Shown piece after piece: positions 45,105 to 55,768 of a stretch of DNA of 64,000 nucleotides. The stretch covers positions 111,917,741 to 111,981,740 of the forward strand of contig CM041465.1 of the NCBI GenBank assembly GCA_023213395.1. Reading direction: 5' to 3'. The notes under the pieces are model-generated. The model was not told the origin of the DNA. It did no database searches and saw nothing but the letters and a program-made list of their open reading frames with translations. The stretch is from Cycas panzhihuaensis (taxonomy: Eukaryota; Cycadophyta). The number at the start of each line of letters is the position of its first letter. Within the stretch, counting starts at the first letter, position 1. The translations under genes were made by a program, and so were the position numbers.

Positions 45105-47339
45105 TGATATACTTCTTATATGGTTTCATGATAAAAATAAATAATGGACTTATTTTATGATGAGTTGGGCCATGTTTTGATGAAGTAGTTTATTGATTTC
45201 CTTGATGATGCATGATGAATGATGATGTTCTATATATCTATGTTATCACTTGTTGATGATGGATACTTATAGCATTAAAATTCTTCTTTAATGATCACTT
45301 TAATTTAATTTTTCCTTTAAAGCTCATTGTTTTCATATTTTTATCTTAGTTTTACCTATATTTTATTATTTTTTATTATTTTTAGGCTTGTGCTCATTAT
45401 TTTCATCGTGCTTTCTCTTTCCTTATTAATAGAGTCATTTGTATTTAAATTTATGACTAAACATTAATTTTTTGACTTTTGATGAGCTAATTTTTACTTT
45501 TCTATTTATCGCACTTTTGGTGCTACCAAAAATGTGACTAGTCATGTATTTTACTATTATGCATGTAAAACTTAGCCAATGTACTAGATTTTTATATATG
45601 ACCACCCAAATTTGATGAAATCTTATTTTTTGAATACTGTAGAGTGAATAGAGGTGTATTATTATCTATCATTAAGATCTAAAGAGTTAAAAGATCAAGT
45701 TTTGTGTGATTATTTAGAGATTTTTATAGACTTTTTGAAGATTATTACTATTGTGACTTGAAGATTGACTTTTATTGATGCTTTTAGGTCAAATCAAGAG
45801 GAAGATTTAATGTTGAATCTTGCTATTTATTAATGTTTAAAATTTGATGGTTTATTTTTTAAGTTTTATCACTTTTCCTATTATTTTTAGCCTCAAAATT
45901 CATTTAAACTAGTAAGATCTTTCCTATTTGATTTTTTATCATTTCACACCTTGTTGGAATTTGTTTCTTGCTTAGAATTTACTCTCTCTTTCTATTAATT
46001 TTTGTGGTGATCTTATGTTTATTTTTAACTTGGAATCTTGGCTGAACGATTAGCCCTTTATGGGGTTGAAAAGAGATAGACTAAGGTGAAGCATGGTCAT
46101 CTCTTCATTGTCTAAATAGCTATCTCTTCTCATTCTTTCATAGGAGTCTCAACTCCAAGTGGTTTGTCATCCTTTTTGGGTTGTATTTGGATGTGGTTTA
46201 GCTTTTGGTACTCGTTGTCTTTTTTCTTTGCTTTTTTTAAAGGAAATTTTAGAGAGATTTAATCAAAAGAAAGAAAAAGAGTCATTTCGAGGTAGAATTT
46301 TATAATAGGAAAGAAGTCTTAATTTTGAGGTTTATATGATTTCACTCTTTGATTTATTTTCTTCCCTAAAAAGAAAAATCTAAATTGGTAAATGGTGTAT
46401 ATATTTGATTTTTCAGATCATCAGAGGTTCAAGGATCCCTTTGGAGTCCCTTTTACTCCAATTATAATAGAATCTCTAAGTTGTGTAACTTGTTTCTTGT
46501 ATGAAGATTATAATTGGAGTATAATTGGTTACATGCAATATTAATGGTTTGAAAATCCATTCGAAATAACAGTAAAACATCTTTAAAATTTCTCTTTTTA
46601 TTATAGAATCTTTATTCAAAGAAAAAATAGCACATGTATTAAATAAAGAGCTTTTCATTAGCATTACATATTATTGAATCTTTTAAAATCTTGCATAAGT
46701 AATTGCATATTGTGTTGCATCTCATATTAGGGCTTTTTTTTTCCTAGTAAAATGTGTGTGTTGTATTTAAAGGAGATACTCTCACATTTATTTTAGTGAG
46801 CTTCATCTTTTAATAAATAAAAAAATAAAATATATATTGCATCCATCTAGTTTTTCTTTTACTTACTTGTTGAAGGTAGATTAGGCCTTGTTGTTTCATT
46901 GATTACCTTTACTCATTTCATTTCATCTTATGAAAATACCAAGAAAAAAAAAGAAACAAAAATAAAGAAAGCCAAAACATTTTCTATTATTTGTCCCTTC
47001 CTTTTTATTCAAGTAAAGCTCAAAAGGTTCAAAGAATTAAAGGATGGGAGTCCCTAGAAAGGATATAAGAAACATTGTTAGAATAGCTCCAAATTTAGAA
47101 CTCCTTCACCTAGTTATATAGGCTAGTGGATCCAATCATCCCCATATATCCTAGCCTTTTATTGTCTCATTTATTTATATCCTCATCAAATGGCATAATT
47201 AGGTGAAGACTCCTTCTTAGGAGTTAGGCAAAGTTGGTTACCTAGGTTCCTTTAGACTTTGTATCTCTTGGTCTTGATTAAAATAAATAATACACACCAT
47301 TCATTGAGAGATATCTAGTTTAGGTTCATCCAAGATGCA
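45105..47339 (+). repeat. TE11 5' LTR (boundaries inferred)
   Basis: About 2.2 kb of AT-rich non-coding sequence between the loss of TE9 similarity and the primer site. TGATATAC (45105) and GATGCA (47339) give TG...CA ends. No second copy is in the window to confirm them. No gene is seen in it. Confidence 0.55.
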
Positions 47340-47347
47340 TGATCTTT

Positions 47348-47365
47348 TTGGCAACTATACTGGGA
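47348..47365 (+). other. TE11 primer-binding-site candidate
   Basis: TTGGCAACTATACTGGGA resembles the TGGCGACTCTGCTGGGGA-type gypsy site and stands where TE4 has CGGCGACCATCTGGGG. Confidence 0.6.
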
Positions 47366-47443
47366 AGCTACCATTTATTCTCTTGTTAAAGTAATAGAAA
47401 CCTACTCTTAAGCGCTCTTTGAGGCTTTAACGCCTCTTGCTAG

Positions 47444-47649
47444 TGTTGGAATATTGACAGTGCATATTTTTTTTATTCCACATACAAGTGGGTCTTACTC
47501 TCACCATCATGACATGTATTATAAACACATAATATTATGTATCATATTGTATCTGTTGTAAGGATGTTTTGTTAATACAATTTAAGGTACCTTAAGGGTA
47601 CCATTCGATCTTATGGAGGTGTTTGTTTCTATTTATAATTATCTTATTG
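47444..47649 (+). repeat. TE12 5' LTR, first part
   Basis: Interrupted after TATTG (47645-47649) by TE13. The last 19 bases are at 52960-52978. Confidence 0.9.
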
Positions 47650-48291
47650 TGTTGGATATTGTGACAACAATTATAGGGCTAATATTTTGGTATGTTTTTG
47701 GTGCGGTTTCCCCCTCTAATCTTTCTTGGGGGTTCCAAGGGGTGTAAGAGCCCCCCTTGGTCGGGGGTGTGGGGGGCGTGGAATACCCCTCGCTAGGAGG
47801 GGGTTCGAGGCCGATAGCCCCTGACCTAAAAAAATTGCCATATAAACCTTATCAAAATGTAAAGAGAATCAGGGTCATTCGATACAAATACCCTATATTC
47901 TATGGTTGAGATTCATGCCTTGGATGTCTCTCTCATGCAGCCCATTTTAGGGCTTTTCTTATTATGTTGTATATAATGTAATGTATTGTTATAAGGGCAG
48001 TGACTGGTTGTTGTTCCTGAGAGAACTCTGTAACTAAGATGTATTGTTTCTCCATTCTATAGCAATAAAACTCAATACCTTTCTTGTGTGAATGATTTCG
48101 TAACACACTGCTAGGGTTTTACCACGTTATATTGGGTGCATATGTGATGTTTGGCTTTCATTTTCATGTTATTGTATAATCTCTGATTTTAGAACTTGCA
48201 TGTAATTTTAAGTTTTAATTTCTGTAACTAGTTGTAAGAATGTGATAGATCTTGGTGGCAGTTAAAGGGTTGGGACCTTATATTCTCAACA
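47650..48291 (+). repeat. TE13 5' LTR
   Basis: 642 bp with a G/C-rich block at 47709-47822 (runs of five or more C or G). Near-identical in layout to 52312-52954. Confidence 0.93.
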
Positions 48292-48293
48292 AG

Positions 48294-48306
48294 TGGTCTC
48301 AGAGCC
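48294..48306 (+). other. TE13 primer binding site
   Basis: TGGTCTCAGAGCC two bases after the LTR; one base from the initiator-Met site TGGTATCAGAGCC. Confidence 0.9.
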
Positions 48307-48362
48307 ACTCTTTTTCTTGTAGCGAGTTTGTGAAGGTTTTGGTGTCAGCTTTTCTACACCAA

Positions 48363-49118
48363 ATGGTGAAACTAGCAGGTGCAAAATTCATGGTGGAGAA
48401 ATTCAATGGTAAGAACAACTTCAAGTTGTGGAAGCTAAAAGCATATGATATTCTTGTATAGTAGGGTTTGTACAAAGCCCTTAGAGGCAAATCGAAGAAA
48501 CCCACAGGGGTGGACAATGATAAATGGGATGATTTAGACAAAAAGACACTTAGCACAATACAAATGTACTTGGCAGATGAAGTTTTATTTAACATTGCAG
48601 GGGAGCATATAGCAGTAGGATTACGGACCCAGTTGGAAGGCCTGTATATGACCAAATCAATAACGAATCGAATCTACCTGAAGAGGTAACTGTATTCATT
48701 ACGGATGAAGGAAGGTACAAAAATTCCTAACCATTTAAATGTTTTCAATACTCTTATTTGTCAATTGACTAGTATCGATGTTAAAATTAAGGATGAGGAT
48801 AAGGTTGTTACCCTGTTATGCTCATTACCTAAATCCTGGGATAATATTATCACCTCAATTAGATTTAGCACTACAGATAATTTGGAATATGATTATGTTG
48901 TGAGTGCTTTTCTAATGGAAGAAGTATGGAGGAAGTCTAGTCTTGAAACCTCCACACCAAAAGCCATGACAGTAAGGGATAGAATGTTTGAGAGAGGACA
49001 AAACTCCAAGGATACATCGAGGTCCAAGTCAAAGAGTAAAAAGAGTAAGCTCAGATGTTGGTATTGTAATAAGACTGGTTACCTGAAGAAGGATTCTTAC
49101 AAAAGGAAAGAGTTTTAG
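48363..49118 (+). pseudogene. TE13 gag
   Basis: ATG at 48363 starts 'MVKLAGAKFMVEKFNGKN'. Copia gag landmarks follow: 'NNFKLWKLKAYDILV', 'KWDDLDKKTLSTIQMYL', 'GLYMTKSITNRIYLKR', 'HLNVFNTLICQLTSIDV', 'LLCSLPKSWDNIITSI'. A basic Ser/Lys stretch precedes the zinc knuckle 'CWYCNKTGYLKKDSYK', where His is Tyr and the last Cys is Ser. Stops at 48459 (two adjacent TAG), 48687 and 49116 break it; the first two sites are probably former Gln codons. Confidence 0.92.
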
Positions 49119-49640
49119 AAAAAGGAAGATCCTACCAAGGAGGCGAATCAGGTGGAGTCAAATCAAGGTATGGATGATGATGTCTTGGTCACTTGTAATG
49201 TTTCTCATTATCACCATGGCTGGTTATTAGATTTAGGTGCTTCGCACCACATGTGTCCATACAAGAGTTGGTTTTCATCATACCAACCTCTTGATGGTGG
49301 TGATGTCTTATGGGAAACGAAGTTTCTTGTAAGATAGTGGGCATTAGTAGCATTAGAATTAAGATATTCAATGGGGTAGTCAGAACATTAACTAAGGTTA
49401 GACATGTACCTAATTTGAAGAGGAATCTAATTTCCTTAGGTGAATTAGATTCTGGTGGTTTTAAGCATACAGGTCGTGAAGGAGTCCTAAAGGTGTTAAA
49501 GGGCACCTTGGTTATTATGAAAGCCTTAAACAAAGGAAATCTTTATATTTTAGTGGGAAGTACAGATGTCATCCAAGCAGCTACAGCGTCAAAGACTACA
49601 GAAGATCCAGCTCAGCTATGGCATTAGAGACTAGGGCACA
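49119..49640 (+). pseudogene. TE13 protease and GAG-pre-integrase region
   Basis: 'WLLDLGASHHMCPYKSW' near 49220 is the protease active site, with Leu for Ser/Thr in D-S-G-A-S. A frameshift near 49310 passes to the open stretch 49310-49627 ('YVPNLKRNLISLGEL'-type wording, 'LVIMKALNKGNLYILVGS'). Confidence 0.85.
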
Positions 49641-50780
49641 TGAGTGAGAGAGGACTTAAGGTTCTAATAAACTGTAAGTTGCTTTCTAACTTGCAGCTTA
49701 CAGATTTGGCTTTCTGTAAACATTATGTTTTTGGAAAATAGTGTAGACTCAAGTTTAAAGTAGGGAGTCACACTAGTAAAGGTGTTCTACATTACATACA
49801 TTCAGATGTATGGGGACCAGCCCCTAAAATATCTTGTGGAGGATCATTGTATTTTTTCATACTTATAGATGATTACTCCAGGAAGGTATAGGTCTATTTT
49901 TTGAAAAGGAAATCTGAAGTGTTTAGTGTGTTTAAATAATTCAAGGCTCTAATTGAGAATAACGTTGGTAAGACAATCAAATGTTTAAGAACTGACAATG
50001 GAGGTGAGTTCAACTCTTTGGAATTTAAGAACTATTGCAGAGAAGTTAGGATTGAAAGACACAAGACCACTAACTATACTCTGCAACAAAATGGCATTGC
50101 TGAGTGTATGAATAGGACACTCTTGGAAAGAGCAAGAAGCATGCTAAGTAATGCAGAAGTGGAGTAGGGCTTGTGGGCAAAAGTTATTTAAACATCTTAC
50201 TATCTAGTAAACAAGTCACCATCACTTGCAATAGATTGCAAGATTCCTGAAGAGGTATGGACTAGGCATCTGTGTGATTATTCAAACTTAAAAGGTTTTG
50301 GTTGTGATGCTTATTCCTGGACTGACAAAAGTAAATGTTCAAAGTTAGACCCAAAATCCAAGAGATATATCTTTATTGGTTATGGTGATAAGGATGGTAT
50401 GAAGGGATATAGGTTGTGGGATCCTACTGCCCACAAAATCACCATTAACAGAGATGTCATATTTGATGAATCTCCCCTTATAAAATCAGGTAGTGGAGAA
50501 GTTGAAATGAAACAGGAATAGTAAGCTGAACATCAACAAGTCAAGTTTGAAATGCAACCATCTATGGAATCAGAAGAGCATGAACATCTTTCTGAAGATA
50601 AATCGGTAGTAGATTCACAGGAGTATGTGGACACTCCTCTACCAATAATTAGAAGATCTACATGAGTTAGTCATCCACCTGACAGGAACAACCTTTCTAT
50701 TTCTATTACTTTAGTTTCTAATGATGGTGAGCCCACATGTTATCAGGAAGTAGTAGATGATATCCATGGTGAGAAGTGGA
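49610..50780 (+). pseudogene. TE13 integrase and linker to RT
   Basis: 'RLGHMSERGLKVL' and 'CKHYVFGK' form the zinc-binding start (last Cys lost). 'HSDVWGPAPK' carries the first catalytic Asp, 'LRTDNGGEFNSLEF' the second and 'IAECMNRTLLERARSML' the Glu. 'DYSNLKGFGCDAY' and 'YGDKDGMKGYRLWDPT' lead to the linker ending in 'IIRRST'. Stops are mostly TAG (for example near 49741, 49888 and 50165). Confidence 0.9.
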
Positions 50781-51560
50781 TAAGGGCTATGCAGGAAGAG
50801 ATAGATGCTTTGAAGAAAAATAATTCATGGGACTTGGTAGAACTTCCACACTGTAGGAAGATTGTTGGTTGCAGGTGGGTTTTCAAAAAGAAAATAGATG
50901 TTGATGGAAAGGTTGATAAATACAGGGCAAGACTGGTGGCTAAAGGTTTTGCACAGAAAGTAGGTATTGACTTTCATGAGATCTTTTCACCAGTTATTAA
51001 ACTTTTTTTAATTCGAGTGCTGTTAGCATTAGTAGCTTCTCTTGATTTGGAGTTGGAGCAATTAGATATAAAAATAACTTTTCTACATGGAGATTTAGAT
51101 GAGGAGATCTATATGGATCAACTATAAGGGTTTGTACAAGATGGCAAGAAAAGACTTGTTTGTAGGCTCAAGAAATCATTGTATGGTCTGAAGCAATTAC
51201 CCAGGCAGTGGTACAAGAAGTTTGATGCCTTCATGGAGAGCCAAAATTTTAAAAGAAGTGAGTATGATCATTGTGTTTACTTTAAATTTATGGACAATGG
51301 CTTATTCATTATCTTAGTATTATATGTTGATGACATGTTGGTTACAAGCAAGAGCATGGAAGAAATCAATAAGCTAAAGGCTCAATTGGCTAGAACTTTT
51401 GATATCAAGGATCTAGGAGTTACAAAATAAATCTTAGGCATGGAGATACATAGAGACAGGAAAAATGGTAAGCTATGGTTATCACTGTAGAAATATGTAG
51501 AGAAGGTGCTAACCAGGTTTGGTATGGCAAGTGTGAAACTAGTGAGTATCCCATTGGCTT
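50780..51560 (+). pseudogene. TE13 reverse transcriptase
   Basis: The open stretch 50789-51127 starts 'MQEEIDALKKNNSWDLVEL'. It contains 'GCRWVFKKKIDVDGKVDKY', 'ARLVAKGFAQKVGIDFHE' and 'LDIKITFLHGDLDEEIYM'. The second, 51179-51430, has 'MYGLKQLPRQWYKKFDAFM' and the active site 'LYVDDMLV'. One stop (TAA at 51125) lies between. This is close to a readable copia RT. Confidence 0.93.
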
Positions 51561-52256
51561 CCCACTTCAAGCTTTCTTCGAATATGAGTCCTAGTAATGA
51601 AGAAGAAAAGGCTTATATATCTCGTGTGCCTTATGCTAGTGTAATAGGAAGTTTGATGTATGCCATGGTATGTACAAGACCTGATATTTCACATGCAGTT
51701 AGTGTAGTTAGTAGGTTTATGGCAAATCCAGGAAAGGAATATTGAGTTGCAGTGAAATGGGTGTTTCGGTATTTGAGAGGCATGAGTGACTACTGCATCA
51801 CCTTTGGAGGTACAGGTAATCAAGTTTGTAGATATGTCAGTTTAGACTTTATAGGAGATTTAGACAAAAGAAGGTCTACTTTAGATTATGTTTTTACTCT
51901 TACAAATGGTCCAGTTAGTTGGATGTCCAAATTAAGATGTTTAATGTCAACCACAGAAGCTGAATATGTTACTGTAGCATATGCTTGTAAAGAAGCAATC
52001 TGGTTATAGGGTCTATTGGTTGAAAATGTAAAGGTATTTTGTGATAGTCAAAGTGCCATTTACTTAGCCAAGAATCTAGCTTATCAAAGTAGAACAAAGC
52101 ATATTGCTCTTAAGTACCATTTCGTTAGATAGGTTATGGAAGTAGGTGGAGTGGCACTTGAGAAGATTCATATCAATCAGAACTATGTTGATATATTCAC
52201 AAAACCAGTACTAGTAGAGAAGTTCAAATGGTGTTTAACTTCTCTTGGCTTGTAGA
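51561..52256 (+). pseudogene. TE13 RNase H
   Basis: After the connection ('YASVIGSLMYAMVCTRPDI' and 'AVSVVSRFMANPGKEY'), RNase H reads 'DFIGDLDKRRSTLDYVFTL', 'STTEAEYVTVAYACKEAIW' (catalytic Glu), 'DSQSAIYLAKNLAY' (Asp) and 'YHFVR'. It ends near 52256 ('FKWCLTSLGL'). Stops occur at 51743, 52007, near 52129 and at the end. Confidence 0.9.
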
Positions 52257-52298
52257 AAAGATGATGAAGGGTCCAGGAAAGGTACCGGGTAATTATTG

Positions 52299-52311
52299 TC
52301 AAGGTGAAGAT
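52299..52311 (+). other. TE13 polypurine tract
   Basis: CAAGGTGAAGAT stands directly before the 3' LTR; TE3 has AAGGTAAAGAT at the same place. Confidence 0.7.
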
Positions 52312-52954
52312 TGTTGGATATTATGACAATAATTATGGGGCTAATATTTTAGTATGTTTTCAGTGTGGTTTCCCCCCCTAATCTTTATCGGGGGGTTCCA
52401 AGGGGGGCAGGAGCACCCCTTGGCCGGGGGGTGTGGGGGGCGTGGAACGCCCCCCACTAGGTGGGGGTTTGAGGGCGATAGCCCCCAACCTAAAAATTTA
52501 CCATGTAAACCTTATTAAAATGTAAAGAGAATCAGGGTCATTCGATACAAATACCCTAGATTCTATGGTTGAGATTCATGCCTTGGATGTCCCTCTCATG
52601 TAGCTTGTTTTAGGGCTTTTCTTATTATGTTATATGTAATGTAATGTACTGTTATGAGGGCAATAGCTAGTTGTTGTTCCTGAAAGCACTTTGTAACTGA
52701 GATATATTGTTTCTCCATTCTACAACAATAAAGCTCGATACCTTTCCTATGTGGATGTTTTTCTAGCACACTGCTAGGGTTTTACCACATTATATCAGGT
52801 GCATATGTGATGTTTGGCTTTCATTTTCATGTTATTATATAATCTCTGATTTTAGAACTTGCATGTAATTTTAAGTTTCAATTTCTATAACTAGTTGTAA
52901 GAATGCAATAGATCTTGGTGGCAGTTAAAGGATTGGGACTTTGTATTCTCAACA
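52312..52954 (+). repeat. TE13 3' LTR
   Basis: 643 bp, from TGTTGGATATT to CTCAACA. A G/C-rich block lies at 52372-52490. Confidence 0.93.
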
Positions 52955-52959
52955 TATTG

Positions 52960-52978
52960 TAAGTTATGTTTTCCAACA
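52960..52978 (+). repeat. TE12 5' LTR, last 19 bp
   Basis: TAAGTTATGTTTTCCAACA completes the LTR after TE13; the 3' LTR ends with AGGTTATTTTTTCCAACA. Confidence 0.88.
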
Positions 52979-52991
52979 TGGTATCAGAGCA
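52979..52991 (+). other. TE12 primer binding site
   Basis: TGGTATCAGAGCA, a perfect initiator-Met site, directly joined to the LTR. Confidence 0.93.
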
Positions 52992-54406
52992 CCCAGGTTG
53001 AGAGAGGTATTTTGTTCAGTATCAGAGCGATATTTTGGGAGGTGCCATCAAGGGTTCAAAGCATATTCGAGAGAATAAACATTAAAATTTCTAAAAAGTA
53101 ATGACAAAATTAAGATGAAATGGCTCATTTTGTAAATTTTGAGTGGTCGCACTATAGATTTTGGGGTGAAAATGTAAAAATTATGGCAAAATTAATTTCA
53201 TCATATTTTTTCTGTCGTCGTATTTTTTGGGACATATCTACAACCTCAACTTTAAAGAGTTATAACTTTAGCTATAGGTATCTAGATGACCTCAATTTTT
53301 TTTTTATTCTGTGTTTTTAAATTTACTTTATAATGGAAGTGGTTTGAGGTTCATTAAAGTTCAGAGTAAAAAGTTATTAGTAGTTTATTAAAAGGTACTA
53401 TTACAGTCCCTAGAAACCCTAATTGTGAAATTCTTAAAAGGGGCATAACTTTTGATCTAGATATCAAGATTCAATTTCATCTAAATTGCTAGAATTATAT
53501 TTTATAGGCCATCATTTCCATCCATATTTTATGTATTTTTGAGCTATATCTTTTTTCATAAATAAGTCTTTAGGGAATTTAAGGGTTTCATATTGATATG
53601 GTGACATGAATGAGGCAATAGTAATGATGTGACTATTTGAGGCTCTCTTACATATGTTGTGCATGGGAGAGTATTGTTGTAATATGAGATGACATTAAGT
53701 CATGTTGATGTGAATGTATTTGGCACTCTATTAGTGATTTGAGATGTATAATGGTGATTGTTTAATGGCAATTTGAGTACTTTCTAATATGTATTCGTAT
53801 GAGAGAGCTATTGTGACGATGACATAGTATGGTAATGAAATAATAGTGCATGTGTTTACATGAATGAGTTCGATGGGATATGACAACTTAGTACTTCTTA
53901 GAATATGATTTACTTGAAGGAGATTTATGGGAATGATAAGGCAAATTTGATGACAAGAAAAATGGTGATTTGAGGCAATGAGGTACTTGTTGCATGTGAG
54001 GTTACATGACAAGATTGGGCATTTGTTGAGCATGTTTAAGGTCAAGATTAGGCTTGTTTGATAATGTGTTATTTTAATTGATTGAATAGGCAAAGAATGA
54101 TGAATTTTTCAATTATAGGGAAGCAAAATTGTTTAGTGGTATAATGGCATGAGTTGTATTTTGGGCTATGCATGATTTCTATGAGATGTAAGTGGTATAG
54201 GATTTGATTCTATGGTGAAGTAAGTGTTTCAAATATTCTTTGTATATGACTATTTGGTAATATGTGAGATGTATAAGGCAATGATATGATGATGAAGTCA
54301 ATGATGTAAGGAACATGAGACATGAGAAAGTTTGATGAGATTGATTAATGGGTGAGTTACTTGATTAAAAATGGGGGCGTGGTGTTAGGAAATAATGTTT
54401 ACAATC
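52992..54406 (+). other. TE12 untranslated leader
   Basis: 1.4 kb of AT-rich sequence without a kept frame. A second ATCAGAGC-like string at 53023 is near the primer site. The minus-strand ORF 53731-54093 has no recognised domain and is taken as chance. Confidence 0.65.
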
Positions 54407-55030
54407 ATGGAGGAAAATGATGTGGTTATGTATGTTCCTAAAATAAATAAATACTAATTAAAGGATTTGTTTCTTCCAATACCTAAGTGTAATGGAGAAG
54501 ACTACTTCTTTTGGATAATTAAAATAAGATGTTTTTTCATAGCTACAGGTTTGTGGAAGATTGTTACTAATGGATATGATATCCCTAAGGATGAAGAAGA
54601 AAAGGAAATGTTTGAGAAGAAAGATAGAAAGGCATTCATTATGATTTGTGCTGCATTCAACGAGACTGATCTTCCTTCTGAATACCATTTTGTCATTCCT
54701 ATGATTCTACATGTAAGTACTACTAAAGAAGCTTGGTATTTTCTAAGGGAAGTATTTGAATAAACTCCTGAAGAGACATAACGAATGATTGAAAAGGTAA
54801 TTAAGGCCAGTTATGGTTATGGTACAAGTACAATGAATGAAGAAAATATCAACAACACTAATAAAATAACATGTCAAGATGAAAACTGTATGAGTACTGA
54901 TGAAATTTCTACTGAATGTAAAGAAACGATGGTTGAATGTATTGATGAGACTACAACTACTGATGAAGACATTAAAAGTGATGAATCAATAAAAGTTTAT
55001 TTAGATGACTATTATTTCAAGAGAAAGTGA
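54407..55030 (+). pseudogene. TE12 gag-like gene
   Basis: ATG at 54407 starts 'MEENDVVMYVPK'. After one TAA comes 'FLPIPKCNGEDYFFWIIKI' and 'FFIATGLWKIVTNGYDI', the DUF4219/UBN2 gag entry (NGxNYxxWxxxM...LW..V). The core runs 'KKDRKAFIMICAAFNETDL' then 'TTKEAWYFLREVFE'. Two stops (TAA at 54761 and 54779) precede an acidic Thr/Glu/Asp-rich tail (54785-55027). There is no zinc knuckle and no pol domain after it. Confidence 0.85.
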
Positions 55031-55510
55031 ATATGAATCTGATGATCCTATAAAGGATGAGTCTTGTAATGATTCAAGTCCAAATGATACCCCTACTTTG
55101 AGCATTAATTCAATTTTAAAGAGTATGCAAGTTGATTAAGATTCCGCTCCAAAGATTGAAGAAATCATTGTTGTACATGGTGATCAAGAATTTATACAGG
55201 ATAATGATGACAATCAAGTTGTATTTGAAGATGGTTACTTACAATATCTACATCAAAATCATACTAGATTAAACACAATGAAGAATCAAGATTTGCACTT
55301 ACTAGAGTTTTTATATGAACATCATCACTACAAGATTGAAGATAGAAATCAAGCTAAGGATATTATCCTACAAAGGTATCAATACAGAATTGAAAATGAA
55401 AATCAAGTTGAAGATACCATTCTATAACAAAGACATCACTATAAGATTGAAGACAAGGATTAAGTTGAAGACATCATCTTCAAGACATTTCCAAGGATAA
55501 GGAGTTGTAA
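55016..55510 (+). pseudogene. TE12 gag tail, shifted frame, with internal repeats
   Basis: After a +1-type shift near 55016 the frame reads 'SEYESDDPIKDESCND', 'TPTLSINSILKSMQVD' and further acidic sequence. From 55328 to 55495 three imperfect units of about 54-57 bp give 'YKIEDRNQAKDIIL', 'YRIENENQVEDTIL' and 'YKIEDKD'. No known domain; possibly a repetitive gag C-terminus. Confidence 0.6.
55328..55495 (+). repeat. Three tandem 54-57 bp units in TE12
   Basis: Units begin TACAAGATTGAAGATA (55328), TACAGAATTGAAAATG (55382) and TATAAGATTGAAGACA (55439), each with a following AATCAAG/TTGAAGA segment. Confidence 0.72.
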
Positions 55511-55530
55511 ATACAAATGATCTAAATGTG

Positions 55531-55543
55531 CATTAAGGGGGGG
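55531..55543 (+). other. TE12 polypurine tract
   Basis: CATTAAGGGGGGG immediately before the 3' LTR; a clear plus-strand priming site. Confidence 0.85.
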
Positions 55544-55768
55544 TGTTGGAATATTGATAATGCATATTTATTTTATCCCACATGCAAGTGGGTCTCACTC
55601 TCACCATCATGACATGTATTATAAATACACAACATTGTGTATCATATTATATCTATTGTAAGGATGTTTTACTAATATAATTTGAGGTACCTTAAGGGTA
55701 CCATTCAATCCTATGGAGGTGTTTGTTTCTATTTGTGATTATCTTATTACAGGTTATTTTTTCCAACA
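55544..55768 (+). repeat. TE12 3' LTR
   Basis: 225 bp, same length as the rejoined 5' LTR, from TGTTGGAATATTGATAATG to TTTTCCAACA. Confidence 0.92.

Larger units (their letters stand above)
47650..52954 (+). mobile_element. TE13: full-length Ty1/copia element, best preserved in the window
   Basis: 5305 bp, inserted in the 5' LTR of TE12 with an exact duplication TATTG (47645-47649 and 52955-52959). LTRs of 642 and 643 bp start TGTTGGATATT and end CTCAACA. Gag, protease, integrase, RT and RNase H occur in copia order. The frame holds for long stretches but is broken by about fifteen to twenty stops, many TAG, and one shift near 49310. Same family as TE3, TE9 and TE10, and the youngest by its state of decay. 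Confidence 0.95.
47444..55768 (+). mobile_element. TE12: 3.0-kb gag-only LTR element (non-autonomous), carrying TE13
   Basis: LTRs are 225 bp each: 47444-47649 plus 52960-52978, and 55544-55768. They start TGTTGGAATATTGA and end TTCCAACA. A perfect initiator-Met primer site follows the 5' LTR and a polypurine tract precedes the 3' LTR. Without TE13 it is 3015 bp. The only coding sequence is a copia-type gag with an acidic tail; no protease, integrase or RT is present. Flanks GCTAG and AGTAG share three of five bases. It fits the TR-GAG class, which must borrow pol from another element. Confidence 0.85.

Noticed and set aside
53731-54093. 120-codon minus-strand ORF in the TE12 leader
   Set aside because: No domain, AT-rich, and opposite to the element; most likely chance.
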